The position numbers were made by a program, and so were the translations under genes. The notes beneath the pieces were generated by a model, which searched no databases, was not told the DNA's origin, and worked only from the letters and a program-made list of their open reading frames with translations. A stretch of DNA of 64,000 nucleotides from JAKPAM01 sp047601745. Its GTDB lineage: Bacteria > Pseudomonadota > Gammaproteobacteria > Burkholderiales > Burkholderiaceae_E. The first letter of the stretch is position 1; each line of letters opens with the position of its first letter. Location: the NCBI GenBank assembly GCA_047601745.1, contig JASGIS010000001.1, forward strand, positions 6,262,001-6,326,000. The letters are read 5' to 3'. Positions 40,112-47,678 of the stretch are shown piece by piece.

Positions 40112-40344
40112 ACGCAAAGCCCAGCAGGCACGAATCCTGGCCCGCAACGCTACCGCCTGACGGCCATCGGGCGGCAGTGGCTGAAGGAGCATCCCGATGG
40201 CGGTTCGACCTGAGTTCGGCGAGCACACCCACACTCCCTCGGACCCGGACAGCCGCTGCTCACACCCACTTTCCGGATGAGGCCATTGAACCGCACGAGA
40301 CAGTTACAGTCATCAGGACGACATCGATCTCCCGACGCGCTGAA
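40112..40344. other. right-end gap with gene remnants, before the LysR gene
   Basis: A 30-codon frame (40068-40160, ending ILARNATA) is followed in a shifted frame by YRLTAIGRQWLKEHPDGGST and a stop at 40211-40213, which reads like the C-terminus of a winged-helix protein. A frameshifted relic is plausible. The right boundary of the element is expected about here, but no copy of the ssrA 3' end was found. Confidence 0.3.
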
Positions 40345-41202
40345 ATGACCTTCCGCAATCTCGACATCGGCCTGCTGCGTACCTTCGTCGCCGTGGCGGA
40401 GAAGGAGAATTTCGCCGTGGCGGCCGAGAAGGTCTTCCGTACCCAGGCGGCCGTGTCCCAGCAAATGCAAAAGCTGGAGGCCATGCTCGGCTGCGCGCTG
40501 TTCGAGCGCGTCGGGCGGAGCAAGCGCCTGACGACGGAGGGCAGCCGATTCCTCGACTACGCTCGACGCATCGTCGGCATGAACGACGAGGCCTATCGCG
40601 CGATGACGCAGCGATCCTTCGGCAAGCCGGTGAAGATCGGCGCCTGCGCGGACGCCGTCGATTCCTTGATCCCCGGTTACCTGGAAATGTGCGCGGAAAC
40701 CTTTCCCGGCCTGCGTATCGACATCCAGGTCGGCCCCATTCGCTGGCTGGCCTCGTCCCTGCGCCGCGGCGACCTCGACCTGGTCGTCATGCTGAGCCCG
40801 GTCCCCAATCCGGAGTTCGATCAGGTCGTGCTGCGCACCTCGCACGTGACCTGGATCGCCGGCGCTCGCTACCATCCCCATTCGGGCGCACCGGTGCCGC
40901 TGGTGCTCATCGAAGGCGCCTGCCCGTTCCGCAACATGGCGATCAAGGCCCTGTCGGAAGCGGGCATCCCCTGGCGCATCGCCTTCGAGACCTCCACCCT
41001 GGCCGGCATCCGGGCGGCGTTGCGGGCCGGGATGGGCGTCACCCCTCGCACCGTGGAGATGCTGGCGCCGGATCTGAAAGTGCTGGACCCCAACGCCGGC
41101 CTGCCCGCGCTGCCGACCATCAGCTACCGGCTCTATGCGGCGCGTCAGGGCAAGCTGAGCGAGAGCGCCGAGGACGTCCGCCGCCTGATCTCGCCCCGCT
41201 GA
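40345..41202 (+). CDS. LysR-type transcriptional regulator
   Basis: 285 residues. The N-terminal winged helix-turn-helix (LDIGLLRTFVAVAEKENFAV then AAEKVFRTQAAVSQQMQKLE) ends near residue 65. The effector domain starts at VKIGACADAVDSLIPGYLEM. The stop is only 50 bp from the stop of the convergent Bug gene of the Atu-like unit, so it may regulate that unit. Just outside the mobile element's presumed right end. Confidence 0.92.
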   Translation: MTFRNLDIGLLRTFVAVAEKENFAVAAEKVFRTQAAVSQQMQKLEAMLGCALFERVGRSKRLTTEGSRFLDYARRIVGMNDEAYRAMTQRSFGKPVKIGACADAVDSLIPGYLEMCAETFPGLRIDIQVGPIRWLASSLRRGDLDLVVMLSPVPNPEFDQVVLRTSHVTWIAGARYHPHSGAPVPLVLIEGACPFRNMAIKALSEAGIPWRIAFETSTLAGIRAALRAGMGVTPRTVEMLAPDLKVLDPNAGLPALPTISYRLYAARQGKLSESAEDVRRLISPR

Positions 41203-41251
41203 CCAGGGCCTGTTCACACTAATCACCCCATCGAGCGCGCCACGGCCCGAC

Positions 41252-42259
41252 TCACGGCTGCCGCATCCCCGCGTCGATGATGATCTCGCCCCACTCCCGC
41301 GTATCCCGCCGCTGCAGGGCCAGCAGATGCGACGGGGCGACCGGCGTCGGCGTCAGGCCCTTGCCGATCAGGAACTTCCGGCCCTCGGGCGATTCCAGCA
41401 TCTCACCGATCAGGCGCGACAGCAGCTTGGCCGTGGCCGGCGGCGTGGAGCCATTGGCGCTCCAGATCGCGATCCACGAACTCACGTCGAAGTTCTCGAA
41501 ACCGCTCTCGATCATCGTGGGCACGTCGGGCAACGCCGGGTCGCGCTCGGCGCTCGATATCGCCAGCGCCCGGACGACCTTGGCCTGGATCTGCGGCAAC
41601 GCGGTCACCATGTCGCACCAGTAGTAATCCAACTGTCCGCCGATCAGGTCGGTCATCGCCTGGCCGCTGGCCTTGTACGGGACGTTGATCAGGCGCAGAC
41701 CCGTACGTTTCTTCATCAGTTCGCCGGTGATGCGGCTGCCGACGGCAGCGCTGGCATAAGTCAACGGCTCGTTCGACGCCTTCGCCGACGCGAGGAATTC
41801 AGCGAACGTCGCCGCCTGCACGCGCTTGGGATTCACGAGCAGCACATAAGGCGAGATGGCCATCGTCGCCAGCGGCGTGAAATCGGCCTCCGGATCGTAC
41901 GGCAGCTTGCGATAGATCGTCACGTTGGCCGCATGGGTCGATGACCCGGAAACCAGCAAGGTGTGGGCATCGGCGGGCGCGTTCACCGCGGCCTCGGCGG
42001 CGAGATTGCCATCGGCGCCCGGCTTGTTCTCGACGATCGCCAGCTTGTCCAGGCGCCGGCTCAAGCCTTCGGCGACATAGCGCGCGATGCTGTCCGACGC
42101 GCCGCCCGCACCATAAGCGACGATGATGCGCACCGGCTTGTCCAGATGCACGGTACCGGCTACCGGCGCGGATTGCGCGAAGGCCCCTGTCGCGTACAGG
42201 CTGGCCGCCGCGCTCAACAGCCCCGCCAGCACGGCGCGGCGGCGACTGGCGTTCGGCAT
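41252..42259 (-). CDS. Bug/TctC-family substrate-binding protein
   Basis: 335 residues from MPNASRRRAVLAGLL. The signal peptide ends at GAFAQ, and the RRR motif could use Tat. Family blocks are VRIIVAYGAGGASDSIARYV, IVENKPGADGNLAAEA and VPYKASGQAMTDLIGGQLDY. The frame is open further upstream, but that part is low-complexity. It is the last gene of the Atu-like unit and may bind the acid that is activated by the CoA enzymes. No TctA/TctB genes are present. Confidence 0.88.
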   Translation of the reverse strand: MPNASRRRAVLAGLLSAAASLYATGAFAQSAPVAGTVHLDKPVRIIVAYGAGGASDSIARYVAEGLSRRLDKLAIVENKPGADGNLAAEAAVNAPADAHTLLVSGSSTHAANVTIYRKLPYDPEADFTPLATMAISPYVLLVNPKRVQAATFAEFLASAKASNEPLTYASAAVGSRITGELMKKRTGLRLINVPYKASGQAMTDLIGGQLDYYWCDMVTALPQIQAKVVRALAISSAERDPALPDVPTMIESGFENFDVSSWIAIWSANGSTPPATAKLLSRLIGEMLESPEGRKFLIGKGLTPTPVAPSHLLALQRRDTREWGEIIIDAGMRQP

Positions 42260-42381
42260 CGAACTGCGCCTTCCGCATTGTCCACCCTCGATGTCGAGCG
42301 CCGCAGTCATCGCCGTCGTCGCCGTTCCCCCAGCCCCCATAGTCTCCGTTCCGCTAGTCATCGCCCTCGTCTCCTTCGGTG

Positions 42382-42439
42382 GTCGTGCTGCTGTTCGCGT
42401 GCCGTTGTTCGTCGTGCTGCTGTTCGCTTACCGTTGTTC
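42382..42439. repeat. two tandem 29-bp repeats
   Basis: Units at 42382-42410 and 42411-42439 both begin GTCGTGCTGCTGTTCGC and end CCGTTGTTC, with two internal differences. They lie between the Bug gene and the dehydrogenase, directly after the dehydrogenase stop in the direction of transcription. Confidence 0.85.
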
Positions 42440-42441
42440 GA

Positions 42442-43605
42442 TTACGCCCGCTTCGGCAGGATGCCCATGTGCTTGCAGATGATCGTCAGCATGATCTCGT
42501 CGGCGCCGCCGCCGATCGAGATCAGCCGCAGGTCGCGCCACGCGCGCGACACCCGGTTGTCCCACGTGAAGCCCATCCCGCCCCAGTACTGCAGGCAGGC
42601 GTCGGTCACTTCGCGGCACAGGCGGCCGGCCTTGAGCTTGGCCATCGATGCCAGTTCGGTCATGTCGCCATCGGCCATGTGGACCTGCGCGGCGCGGTAG
42701 ATCAACGAGCGCAGCAGCTCGACCTCGGTCTTCATCTCGGCGAGCTTGAAGTGCACGACCTGGTTGTCGAGGATCGAGCGGCCGAACGCTTTGCGCTCGC
42801 GCGTGTACGCGATCGTGTCGTTGATCGCGTTCATCAGCGCGGTCACGCGCCGGGTCGCACCGCTCAGGCGCTCTTCCTGGAACTGGCGCATCTGGTACGT
42901 GAAGCCCATGCCTTCCTCGCCGATCCGGTAGCGCTGCGGCACGCGCACCTCGTCGAAGAACACCTGCGCCGTGTCCGACGACCACATGCCGATCTTCTTG
43001 ATCTTGTTCATCGTGATGCCCGCGCGCAGCTTGCCGTTCTCGCGCAGCGGCAGGCAGATCAACGACTTATTGCGATGCGCGTCGCCGTCGCTGGTGTTGG
43101 CCAGCAAGCACATCCAGTCGGCCTGCAAGGCGTTGGTGATCCACATCTTCGAGCCGTTGATCACGTAGTCGGCACCGTCCTTGCGCGCGGAGGTCTTCAG
43201 CGACGCGACGTCCGAACCGGCGCCCGATTCGGAGACCCCGAGGCACACGACCTGGTCGCCGGCGATCGTCGGCTTCAGGAAGGTCTCGCGCAGCTCGTCG
43301 GAGCCGAATCGCGCCAGCGCCGGCGTGGCCATGTCGGTCTGCACGGCGATCGCCATGGCGACACCGCCGGCGCTGATGCCGCCGATCGCTTCGCAGAAGG
43401 CGATCTCGTACGAATAATCGAGCCCCATGCCGCCGAACTCGACGGGCTTGTTCACGCCCAGGTAGCCGGCCGCGCCGAGCTTCTTGAAGACTTCGTGCGC
43501 GGGGAAGATCTCCGCCGCTTCCCAGGCGTCGATATGCGGTTCGATCTCGCGGTCGATCAGCTTGCGGACGTTGTCCTGCAGCGCGACGTGGTCGGCGGTC
43601 ATCAT
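42442..43605 (-). CDS. acyl-CoA dehydrogenase (AtuD-like, first copy)
   Basis: 387 residues. CLGVSESGAGSDVASLKTSA is the FAD/acyl-binding strand, WITNALQADWMCLLANTSDG follows, IAYTRERKAFGRSILDNQ is the helix that usually precedes the base region, and QYWGGMGFTWDNRVSRAWRD then LISIGGGADEIM is the C-terminal signature. The ATG at 43605 has GGAGA 9 bases upstream. It would introduce a 2,3 double bond in a branched or terpenoid acyl-CoA. It is clearly similar along its length to the next gene upstream, suggesting tandem duplication. Confidence 0.9.
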   Translation of the reverse strand: MMTADHVALQDNVRKLIDREIEPHIDAWEAAEIFPAHEVFKKLGAAGYLGVNKPVEFGGMGLDYSYEIAFCEAIGGISAGGVAMAIAVQTDMATPALARFGSDELRETFLKPTIAGDQVVCLGVSESGAGSDVASLKTSARKDGADYVINGSKMWITNALQADWMCLLANTSDGDAHRNKSLICLPLRENGKLRAGITMNKIKKIGMWSSDTAQVFFDEVRVPQRYRIGEEGMGFTYQMRQFQEERLSGATRRVTALMNAINDTIAYTRERKAFGRSILDNQVVHFKLAEMKTEVELLRSLIYRAAQVHMADGDMTELASMAKLKAGRLCREVTDACLQYWGGMGFTWDNRVSRAWRDLRLISIGGGADEIMLTIICKHMGILPKRA

Positions 43606-43616
43606 GATTGGGTCTC

Positions 43617-43690
43617 CGTTGTCGTTGTTCGTTGTTCGTTGCCCGCTGCTCACTGCTCGTTGTTCGTTGTTCGTTGTTCGCTGCTCGCCG
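43617..43690. repeat. CGTTGTT low-complexity tract
   Basis: A run of imperfect 7-10 bp repeats (CGTTGTTCGTTGTTCG, CTGCTCACTGCTCGTTGTTC and so on) fills the space just upstream of the first dehydrogenase start. The same CGTTGTTCG word occurs in the 42.4-kb repeats and near 3080. Confidence 0.8.
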
Positions 43691-43759
43691 CGTGCGGGTC
43701 GGCGCCGCGATGGTGCGATGGCCACGCCGATGCGGTCAGCGAGCAGCGTGGGCCCGTGG

Positions 43760-44914
43760 TCACTGTCCTTTCGGCAGCATGCCCATGTACTTGGAGATGA
43801 TGGTCAGCATGATTTCATCCGCGCCGCCACCGATCGACGCCAAGCGGGTATCCCGGAACATCCTCGAAACGGGCGTTTCGTTCATGAAGCCCATGCCGCC
43901 ATAGAACTGAAGGCAACTGTCGGCGACCTGGCGAACCAGACGGCCGGCCTTGAGCTTGGCCATCGACGCGAGCCGTGTCACGTCCTCGCCATTGACGACC
44001 AGCTCGACTGCGCGGTAGATCAGCGCGCGCAGCGCTTCGACCTCGGCCTGAAGCTCGGCCAGCTTGAAATGAATGACCTGATTGTCGAGGAGCGGCTTAC
44101 CGAACGCCTTGCGCTCCCGGGTATAGGCGATCGTGTCCTGGATCGCGCACTCCATGCCACGGATCTGCTTGGCGGCGGCATACAGGCGCTCGTACTGGAA
44201 CTGCCCCATCTGGTACATGAAGCCCTGGCCCTCCTGACCGACGCAGTACCGCTTCGGTACGCGGACGTCTTCGAAGAAGATCTGCGCCGTATCCGAGGAC
44301 CGCATGCCGAGCTTGTCGAGGGTCCTGGCCACCGTGACGCCCTTGGTCTTCATCGGCACCACGATCAATGACTTGTTCTTGTGCACCGGACCGTCGCTGG
44401 TATTGGCCAGCATGCACATGAAATCCGCCTGGGCGCCGTTGGTGATCCACATCTTGCTGCCGTTGATCACGTAGTCGCCGCCCACCGTGCGCGCCGTCGT
44501 GCGCAACGAGGCCACGTCCGAGCCGGCGCCTTCCTCCGAGACGCCGATGCATGCCACGTAGTCACCGGCGATCGCCGGCGCCAGGAATTCCTTGCGCAAT
44601 TCATCGGAGCCGTGCTCGGCCAGCGCCGGCGTGGACATGTCAGTCTGCACGCCCGTCGCCATCGGGATCGCGCCGCAAGACACTTCGCCCATCGCCTCGG
44701 CGTACATGAGGTTGTAGCTCCAGTCCAGGCCCATGCCGCCATACTCGGTCGGCTTGGTGATGCCGAGAAAACCGAGATTCCCCATCTTCTTGAACAACTC
44801 GTGCGCGGGAAAACGCCCGGCCTTCTCCCATTCATCGACGTGCGGATTGATTTCGTTGGCGATGAATTTCTTGACCGCGCCGGAAATCTTCAAATGCTCT
44901 TCGGTGAACTGCAT
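43760..44914 (-). CDS. acyl-CoA dehydrogenase (AtuD-like, second copy)
   Basis: 384 residues from MQFTEEHLKI, with GAGGAG 7 bases before the ATG. Conserved blocks are CIGVSEEGAGSDVASLRTTA, WITNGAQADFMCMLANTSDG, IAYTRERKAFGKPLLDNQ, QFYGGMGFMNETPVSRMFRD and IGGGADEIMLTIISKYMGML. Almost every block matches the neighbouring dehydrogenase in the same order. Two paralogues may act on successive or differently branched intermediates, as citronellyl-CoA type dehydrogenases do; the exact substrates are unknown. Confidence 0.9.
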   Translation of the reverse strand: MQFTEEHLKISGAVKKFIANEINPHVDEWEKAGRFPAHELFKKMGNLGFLGITKPTEYGGMGLDWSYNLMYAEAMGEVSCGAIPMATGVQTDMSTPALAEHGSDELRKEFLAPAIAGDYVACIGVSEEGAGSDVASLRTTARTVGGDYVINGSKMWITNGAQADFMCMLANTSDGPVHKNKSLIVVPMKTKGVTVARTLDKLGMRSSDTAQIFFEDVRVPKRYCVGQEGQGFMYQMGQFQYERLYAAAKQIRGMECAIQDTIAYTRERKAFGKPLLDNQVIHFKLAELQAEVEALRALIYRAVELVVNGEDVTRLASMAKLKAGRLVRQVADSCLQFYGGMGFMNETPVSRMFRDTRLASIGGGADEIMLTIISKYMGMLPKGQ

Positions 44915-44966
44915 GATCTTCTCCTCTTGTGGAAACGAGACGGTCGAATCCCACTGAAATCCGTCA

Positions 44967-46859
44967 TCAGCCGGCATTCGCCTTTCGCGCCCGCTCCCGC
45001 ATCGACACGGGAATCCTCACGGGCATCGCCAGCAGTTGCTGCGCGAAGGTCTTGCCCTGGGTGTCGAGGTGCAGCGACGAGGTCCCGCCGCCATCGAGCG
45101 CGTTGGCCAGCACGAAGTTGAACGCGTGCAGCCCAGGCATCTCGTATCGCGTCGTCTCCCCGCGCTGGACATGCGCGAACCACTGGCCGACACGTTCAGC
45201 CGTCAGCGCCTGTTTCAACCACGGCACGATCTCGGCATGACGGGCGATCACCCCGACGTTGGCGTTGTCGCCCTTGTCGCCGCTTCGCGCCACCGCGAGT
45301 TCGATCAGCGGCACGTCGATCCCCTCGTCCGTCGCCATCTCGTCTGTCGCCATCTCATCCGTCGCCGCCTCGTCCGTCGTCGTCTCTTGCGTCGCCGCCT
45401 CGCCCGGCGGAGGATTCCGCATGTCGCGCCTCTGCGCCGGATCGAAGAACGCCGGGATCACCGGGGGAGCGAACGGGATCTTCGTTCCGTCCACGTGCAC
45501 GTCGACCCGCACGTTGTCGCGGTCCACGAGAAACGCGAACTGCGCGATGACCGGGGTGACCTTAGGCCGCCCCGCACCGCCCGAACAGCGCCCGGTGGTC
45601 ATGGACAGGGCGACGCCCGTCACCTCCTTGGAAAACAACTCCAGCGCCTCGCGCCTGGCATGGCGCACGTCGATGCGCACCATGACCTCGCGGCTCTCGC
45701 GCGCTTCGGGGCGAGCCTGGGCGCCCAGAAGCGTTTCGGCCCCGATCAGATGCACGGCGGTCCGGCGCAGTCCTTCGAGTCCGCGCTCCCGCAGCAGCCG
45801 ATTCACGCGCGCGAACAGTGCCGCGCTGTAGGCCTCGGCCTTGTCGACGGCGTCGAAGCCGGCGACGACGGTGCTCGACGAGGCGCGATGACCGTCGTGC
45901 CAGGTCGCCGAGACCTTCAGCTTCTCGGGAGGCGGATAGCCGCGCGCGCCTTCGACCCGCACGCGATCGCGACCGCATTCGGTGACGCTCACGCCGCGGA
46001 AGTCACAGGTGACGTCCGGCATCAGGTAGGCGCCGGGATCGCCGAGTTCATAGACGATCTGCTCCGATACCGACAGCTGCGATACCAGTCCGCCGGTGCC
46101 TTCGGGCTTGGTGACGACGAAGCTGCCCGAGGGCTCGCACACGGCGATCGGGTAACCCATGTCCGGCCAACCGGCGACGACGTCGCGCCAATCGGTGAAG
46201 TTCCCGCCGGTCGCCTGCGCGCCGCATTCGAGGATGTGGCCGGCCAAGGTGCCGGCGGCCAGGCGATCGTGATCCTGCGGCTGCCAGCCGAATTCGTGAA
46301 TGAGCGCGCCGAGCGTGGGCGCGCTGTCGACGCAGCGCCCGGTGATCACGATGTCGGCGCCCGCGGCCAGCGCCGCCGCGATCGGGAAAGCGCCCAGATA
46401 AGCGTTGGCGCTGATCAGCCGCTCGGGCATCGGCCTCCCGGTCGTCATGTCGCGCACGTCCTGGCCGCGCCATGCATCCACGGACCCCATCAGGTCGTCG
46501 CCGGTGACGGTGGCGATGCGCAGCGCGAGCCCCGCCTCCTCGGCCACCTTGGCCAGCGCGCCGGCGCAGGCGGGAACGTTGACGCCGCCGGCGTTGGCGA
46601 TGACCCGGATGCCGCGGCGCCGGATCTCCGGCAGCAGCGGCTTCATCACCAGTTCGACGAAATCCCGGGCGTAACCGAGATCGGACGCCTTGGCGCGGGC
46701 CCGTACGAGGATCGACATCGTCACCTCGGCCAGGTAATCGAAGACCAGGTAGTCGATCTCTCCGTGCTGCACGAGCTGTCGTGCCGCGTCGGCGCTGTCG
46801 CCCCAGTAGCCGGAGGCACCGCCGATGCGCACCACCCGATCTGCCTTCGTCTCGCTCAT
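44967..46859 (-). CDS. atuA: AtuA family protein (DUF1446, acyclic terpene utilisation)
   Basis: 630 residues. The N-terminal DUF1446 domain begins VRIGGASGYWGDSADAARQL and includes ANAGGVNVPACAGALAKVAE and DIVITGRCVDSAPTLGALIH. The C-terminal small domain (about 510-630: IELAVARSGDKGDNANVGVI) is the AtuA-like ferredoxin-fold part. The linker between them, residues about 485-509, is a degenerate 5-residue repeat of ATDEM type. AtuA is required for growth on citronellol-type terpenes in Pseudomonas, but its reaction is not established. The ATG overlaps the hydratase stop (ATGA). Confidence 0.88.
   Translation of the reverse strand: MSETKADRVVRIGGASGYWGDSADAARQLVQHGEIDYLVFDYLAEVTMSILVRARAKASDLGYARDFVELVMKPLLPEIRRRGIRVIANAGGVNVPACAGALAKVAEEAGLALRIATVTGDDLMGSVDAWRGQDVRDMTTGRPMPERLISANAYLGAFPIAAALAAGADIVITGRCVDSAPTLGALIHEFGWQPQDHDRLAAGTLAGHILECGAQATGGNFTDWRDVVAGWPDMGYPIAVCEPSGSFVVTKPEGTGGLVSQLSVSEQIVYELGDPGAYLMPDVTCDFRGVSVTECGRDRVRVEGARGYPPPEKLKVSATWHDGHRASSSTVVAGFDAVDKAEAYSAALFARVNRLLRERGLEGLRRTAVHLIGAETLLGAQARPEARESREVMVRIDVRHARREALELFSKEVTGVALSMTTGRCSGGAGRPKVTPVIAQFAFLVDRDNVRVDVHVDGTKIPFAPPVIPAFFDPAQRRDMRNPPPGEAATQETTTDEAATDEMATDEMATDEGIDVPLIELAVARSGDKGDNANVGVIARHAEIVPWLKQALTAERVGQWFAHVQRGETTRYEMPGLHAFNFVLANALDGGGTSSLHLDTQGKTFAQQLLAMPVRIPVSMRERARKANAG
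45332..45406. repeat. five tandem 15-bp repeats within atuA
   Basis: Units begin at 45332, 45347, 45362, 45377 and 45392, with consensus GTCGCC(A/G)(T/C)CTCGTC(C/T). They encode the Thr-Asp-Glu-rich interdomain linker and keep the reading frame. Unit number can vary without a frameshift. Confidence 0.85.
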
Positions 46860-47677
46860 TGCGCGGTCCCCCAGACCGGCGCCCGCTTCTCGACGAAGGC
46901 CGACTGGCCTTCGCGCGCCTCGGCACCGCCGTTCAAGCGGCCGAACTCGCGCGCCGCGACATCGATCAGCTCGACTTCGCGGCCCTCGTCGACCGCGTTC
47001 ATGATTCGCTTGGTCGCCGCGCACGCGAGCGGCCCGCATGCCTGGACCTTGGCGACCACGTCCTCCAGCATCCGGTCGGCATCGGCGTCATCGCACAGGT
47101 AATGGCCGACGCCGTAGCGATAGGCGGTCTCGCCGTCGAAGCGCTCGGCGGTCAGCGCCAACTGGCGCGCCCGGGACAGTCCGACGCGACGCACGACCCA
47201 CTGCGCGATCTGGGCCGGCGCCACGCCGATCCGCGTCTCGGGCATCCCCATCCGGGCGCCGCGCGTCAGGATCGTGATATCCGTCAGACAGGCGTAGCCG
47301 AAGCCGCCGCCGAAAGCCGAGCCCTCGATCAGCGAGATCGTCGTCTGCGGCAGCCTGGCGAAGCGCAGGAACATCTGCCCGGCATCACGGTTGCGCTGCT
47401 CGATGGCCGATACGCCGTCCGCGGCGTCGGCGGCGGCGCGGCGTTCCTTGATGTCGCCGCCCGCGCAGAAGTGGCCGCCCGCGCCGCGCAGCGTCACGAC
47501 GCGGATGGCCGGCGTGCCCGCCAGGACATCGACGAGTTCAGCGAATTCGCGCGCCATCGCCGGATTGATGGCGTTGCGCTGCGCCGGGCGATTGAACGTG
47601 ACATCCAGGCGCGCGCCATCCCGGCGCAGGATCAGCGTTTGACAAACGGGTAAGGCCCTCACCGAAGCTCCTCTCAT
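46856..47677 (-). CDS. enoyl-CoA hydratase (AtuE-like)
   Basis: 273 residues, crotonase fold. The two oxyanion-hole segments are GAGGHFCAGGDIKE and IEGSAFGGGFGYACLTDITI, and the N-terminus has RLDVTFNRPAQRNAINPAM. C-terminal helices carry VELIDVAAREFGRLNGG. In Atu and Liu pathways this step hydrates the glutaconyl-CoA formed by the carboxylase. It is positioned between the carboxylase alpha subunit and AtuA, with a 1-bp gap to the former and an ATGA overlap with the latter. Confidence 0.85.
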   Translation of the reverse strand: MRGASVRALPVCQTLILRRDGARLDVTFNRPAQRNAINPAMAREFAELVDVLAGTPAIRVVTLRGAGGHFCAGGDIKERRAAADAADGVSAIEQRNRDAGQMFLRFARLPQTTISLIEGSAFGGGFGYACLTDITILTRGARMGMPETRIGVAPAQIAQWVVRRVGLSRARQLALTAERFDGETAYRYGVGHYLCDDADADRMLEDVVAKVQACGPLACAATKRIMNAVDEGREVELIDVAAREFGRLNGGAEAREGQSAFVEKRAPVWGTAQ

Positions 47678-47678
47678 T

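Noticed and set aside
23567..41000. A right attachment site (repeat of the ssrA 3' end)
   Set aside because: I scanned for CCGGCTCCACCA and GGTTCGATTCCCCC by eye; only short chance matches such as CCGGCTCC near 38.5 kb were seen, too short to accept.
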